Shown piece after piece: positions 62,615 through 64,000 of a stretch of 64,000 nt of DNA. The stretch is from Lewinellaceae bacterium (GTDB taxonomy: Bacteria > Bacteroidota > Bacteroidia > Chitinophagales > Saprospiraceae). Below the pieces are notes generated by a model, which saw only the letters and a program-made list of their open reading frames with translations, was not told the origin of the DNA and searched no databases. The stretch's first letter is position 1. Each line of letters begins with the position of its first letter. A program made the position numbers and the translations under genes. Location: NCBI GenBank assembly GCA_020636095.1, contig JACJYN010000007.1:248001-312000 (forward strand). Reading direction: 5' to 3'.

Positions 62615-64000
62615 ATGAGCAAGGAAAAACAATCTCCCGATAATAGCAGAAGAAGAGCCCTTAAAGGATTGGCGGGCCTGCCCTTTGTCGGAGGCATACT
62701 GATCGGGGCTTACGCCGAAAGCCGCAAGCGGAAACTGGCGAAGCGTAATATTCTTGAAGCCTTAAACATCAACGCCACGCGCCCGGAATCCACGGCGGAT
62801 ATGTCGGGGGACCCCATTAGGGTGGGCATTATCGGCTTCGGTGGGCGGGGCAGCCACCTGGTGCGGCTGCTGGGTTACGCCACGCCTTCCTGGTTCGAAC
62901 GCATGAAGGAGGAAGAGAATGAGGGCGCCATAAAAGCTTTCCAGGAGCAGGAAAACCTGAATGTGCAACTCACCGGTGTTTGCGATGTGTTCGACGTGTA
63001 CGCCGAAGAGGCCGTCGCTGCTTTCCCCGGCTGTAAGCGCTACCGCAACTACGAGGAGATGCTGGAAAGCCCGGATATCGATGCGGTGGTTATCGCTACG
63101 CCCGACCACTGGCATGCGCCCATATCGATTGCAGCGCTGCAGGCCAACAAACACGTCTACGTAGAAAAACCTATGACCCACAATATCGGGGAGACCTACG
63201 CGCTGCAGGAAGCCGTCCGCAATTCGAAAGCGGTGTTTCAGGTGGGCCACCAGCATCGGCAGACCCAAAGCTTCATCACCGCCCGGGATATCATCAAAAA
63301 GAAAGTGCTGGGCCATGTCTCTCTGGTGCAAACCAATACCAACCGCAACGACGACAACGGCGCCTGGCAGTACGACATTCACGAAAAGGCCAGCCCTCAG
63401 ACCATCGACTGGGATCAGTTCCTGGGCGGCGCTCCGAAGATTCCCTTCAATAAGGAACATTTCTTCCGTTGGCGCAAATGGTGGGCCTACGGTTCCGGCC
63501 TGTCCGGCGACCTGATGACCCACGATTATGACCGCATCAACTGCGTGCTGGAAATGGGGATGCCGAAGTACGTCTCCGCTTCCGGTGGCATTTACACCCA
63601 CCACGACGGCCGCGAGGTGCCGGATGTTTTCCAGGTGGCGATGGAGTATCCGGATTTTTCGGTAGGCACCAGCCGCCCGAAAGGCATCGAAAGGGGTATG
63701 ACTTTTTTGTACAGCGCTACGCTGGGCAACCAGTTTAACCGGAGCACCATCCTGATGGGCCACGACGGCACCATGGAATTGGGCAACACCCTGACGATCT
63801 ATGCGGACCCCGGCTCTACCCGCTACGCCAGCATGATCGAATCCAACCTCATCCAACCGGAAATTCCTATTTATTCCTATAATCCGGAAGCAGAAGAGGT
63901 AGACGCCATCACCTCGGCCACCGCCAAATACTTTGCCGATAAGGGCTTGTTGTGGACCTACCGCGACGGTAAGCGCGTCGATTCGGCCCTGCTGCACCTC
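62615..64000 (+). CDS. Gfo/Idh/MocA-family oxidoreductase with Tat signal, 3' end beyond window
   Basis: 462 codons from ATG 62615 to the right edge, still open. The Tat signal SRRRALKGLAGLPFVGGIL is at residues 11-29. A Rossmann NAD(P)-binding domain begins RVGIIGFGGRGSHLVRLLGYA, with the family motif EKPMTHN (catalytic-type Lys) after DAVVIATPDHWHAPISIAALQANKHVYV. The second domain has the WKWWAYGSGLSGDLMTHDYDRINCVL-type pattern. In Bacteroidota these exported enzymes act on sugars or glycosides in the periplasm; glycosidase activity by an NAD-dependent route is known for related proteins, but the substrate here is unknown. It is co-transcribed with doxX. Confidence 0.9.
   Translation, partial: MSKEKQSPDNSRRRALKGLAGLPFVGGILIGAYAESRKRKLAKRNILEALNINATRPESTADMSGDPIRVGIIGFGGRGSHLVRLLGYATPSWFERMKEEENEGAIKAFQEQENLNVQLTGVCDVFDVYAEEAVAAFPGCKRYRNYEEMLESPDIDAVVIATPDHWHAPISIAALQANKHVYVEKPMTHNIGETYALQEAVRNSKAVFQVGHQHRQTQSFITARDIIKKKVLGHVSLVQTNTNRNDDNGAWQYDIHEKASPQTIDWDQFLGGAPKIPFNKEHFFRWRKWWAYGSGLSGDLMTHDYDRINCVLEMGMPKYVSASGGIYTHHDGREVPDVFQVAMEYPDFSVGTSRPKGIERGMTFLYSATLGNQFNRSTILMGHDGTMELGNTLTIYADPGSTRYASMIESNLIQPEIPIYSYNPEAEEVDAITSATAKYFADKGLLWTYRDGKRVDSALLHL

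Noticed and set aside
62762..63997. 411-codon minus-strand frame
   Set aside because: Shadow of the Gfo/Idh/MocA gene, which has a Tat signal and NAD-binding motifs.

Overview
The window looks like a chromosomal segment of a Bacteroidota bacterium, probably of the Saprospiria/Lewinella-like group (inference; no rRNA is present to test it). Evidence: two secreted proteases ending in type IX secretion (T9SS) sorting domains, a tamB gene fused by overlap to a lipoprotein TamA (TamL type), a short primary sigma factor, a hybrid two-component system with propeller repeats and an AraC output domain, and several promoters of the Bacteroidota form TTTG-N19/20-TAnnTTTG (upstream of rpsO, a glycosyltransferase and tRNA-Arg). 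Base composition is fairly GC-rich for the phylum, with a visibly AT-richer patch at about 2.5-3.8 kb.

Layout. 1-2086: a vanadium-haloperoxidase-like secreted enzyme that runs off the left edge. 2.5-3.7 kb: a frameshifted OmpA lipoprotein and a lipocalin-like lipoprotein. 3.9-7.3 kb: a RamB/ScfR-type regulator divergent from pckA, with a perfect 21-bp palindrome between them. 7.7-10.4 kb: a toxin-antitoxin pair with a frameshifted toxin, then tex with a damaged 3' end. 10.8-17.3 kb: two tandem paralogous T9SS-exported metalloproteases. 17.4-24.2 kb: core genes (TPR protein, etfBA, rpsO, pnp, rpoD). 24.3-27.2 kb: small lipoprotein, membrane and degenerate NUDIX genes. 27.4-31.5 kb: ABC exporter, cmk and a helical unknown in one direction. 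31.7-42.2 kb: DUF2795, transglutaminase-like, queA, tamL, tamB. 42.4-49.1 kb: secreted unknown, di-heme cytochrome c, DUF1801, hybrid two-component system. 49.3-54.2 kb: secreted repeat protein, two tandem arginyltransferase-like genes, an outer-membrane barrel, a polyprenol-phosphate glycosyltransferase. 54.6-64 kb: MacB/FtsX-type permease, stand-alone TonB plug lipoprotein, tRNA-Arg(CCG), an epimerase, queD, a heavily frameshifted UPF0182 membrane protein, DoxX, and a Tat-exported Gfo/Idh/MocA oxidoreductase cut by the right edge.

The most unusual signal is not a gene. Six long imperfect palindromes of about 164-193 bp (2269, 7268, 22838, 26245, 27156, 57155) share a common core and a central small hairpin, but each has its own pair of matched 19-26-nt arms. 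Most arms begin TAAG, and in three copies (after pckA, pnp and the NUDIX-like gene) the first three bases of the arm are the stop codon of the preceding gene. They look like a dispersed, hairpin-forming intergenic element family.

A second pattern is quality-related. At least ten apparent single-base deletions, most of them placeable in short homopolymers and none an insertion, fall in small clusters (about 3.0, 8.1-8.4 and 59.4-60.1 kb) and break an OmpA protein, a ParE-like toxin, the S1 end of Tex and a UPF0182 protein. This fits patches of poor sequence better than four independent pseudogenes, but it has to be tested on reads.
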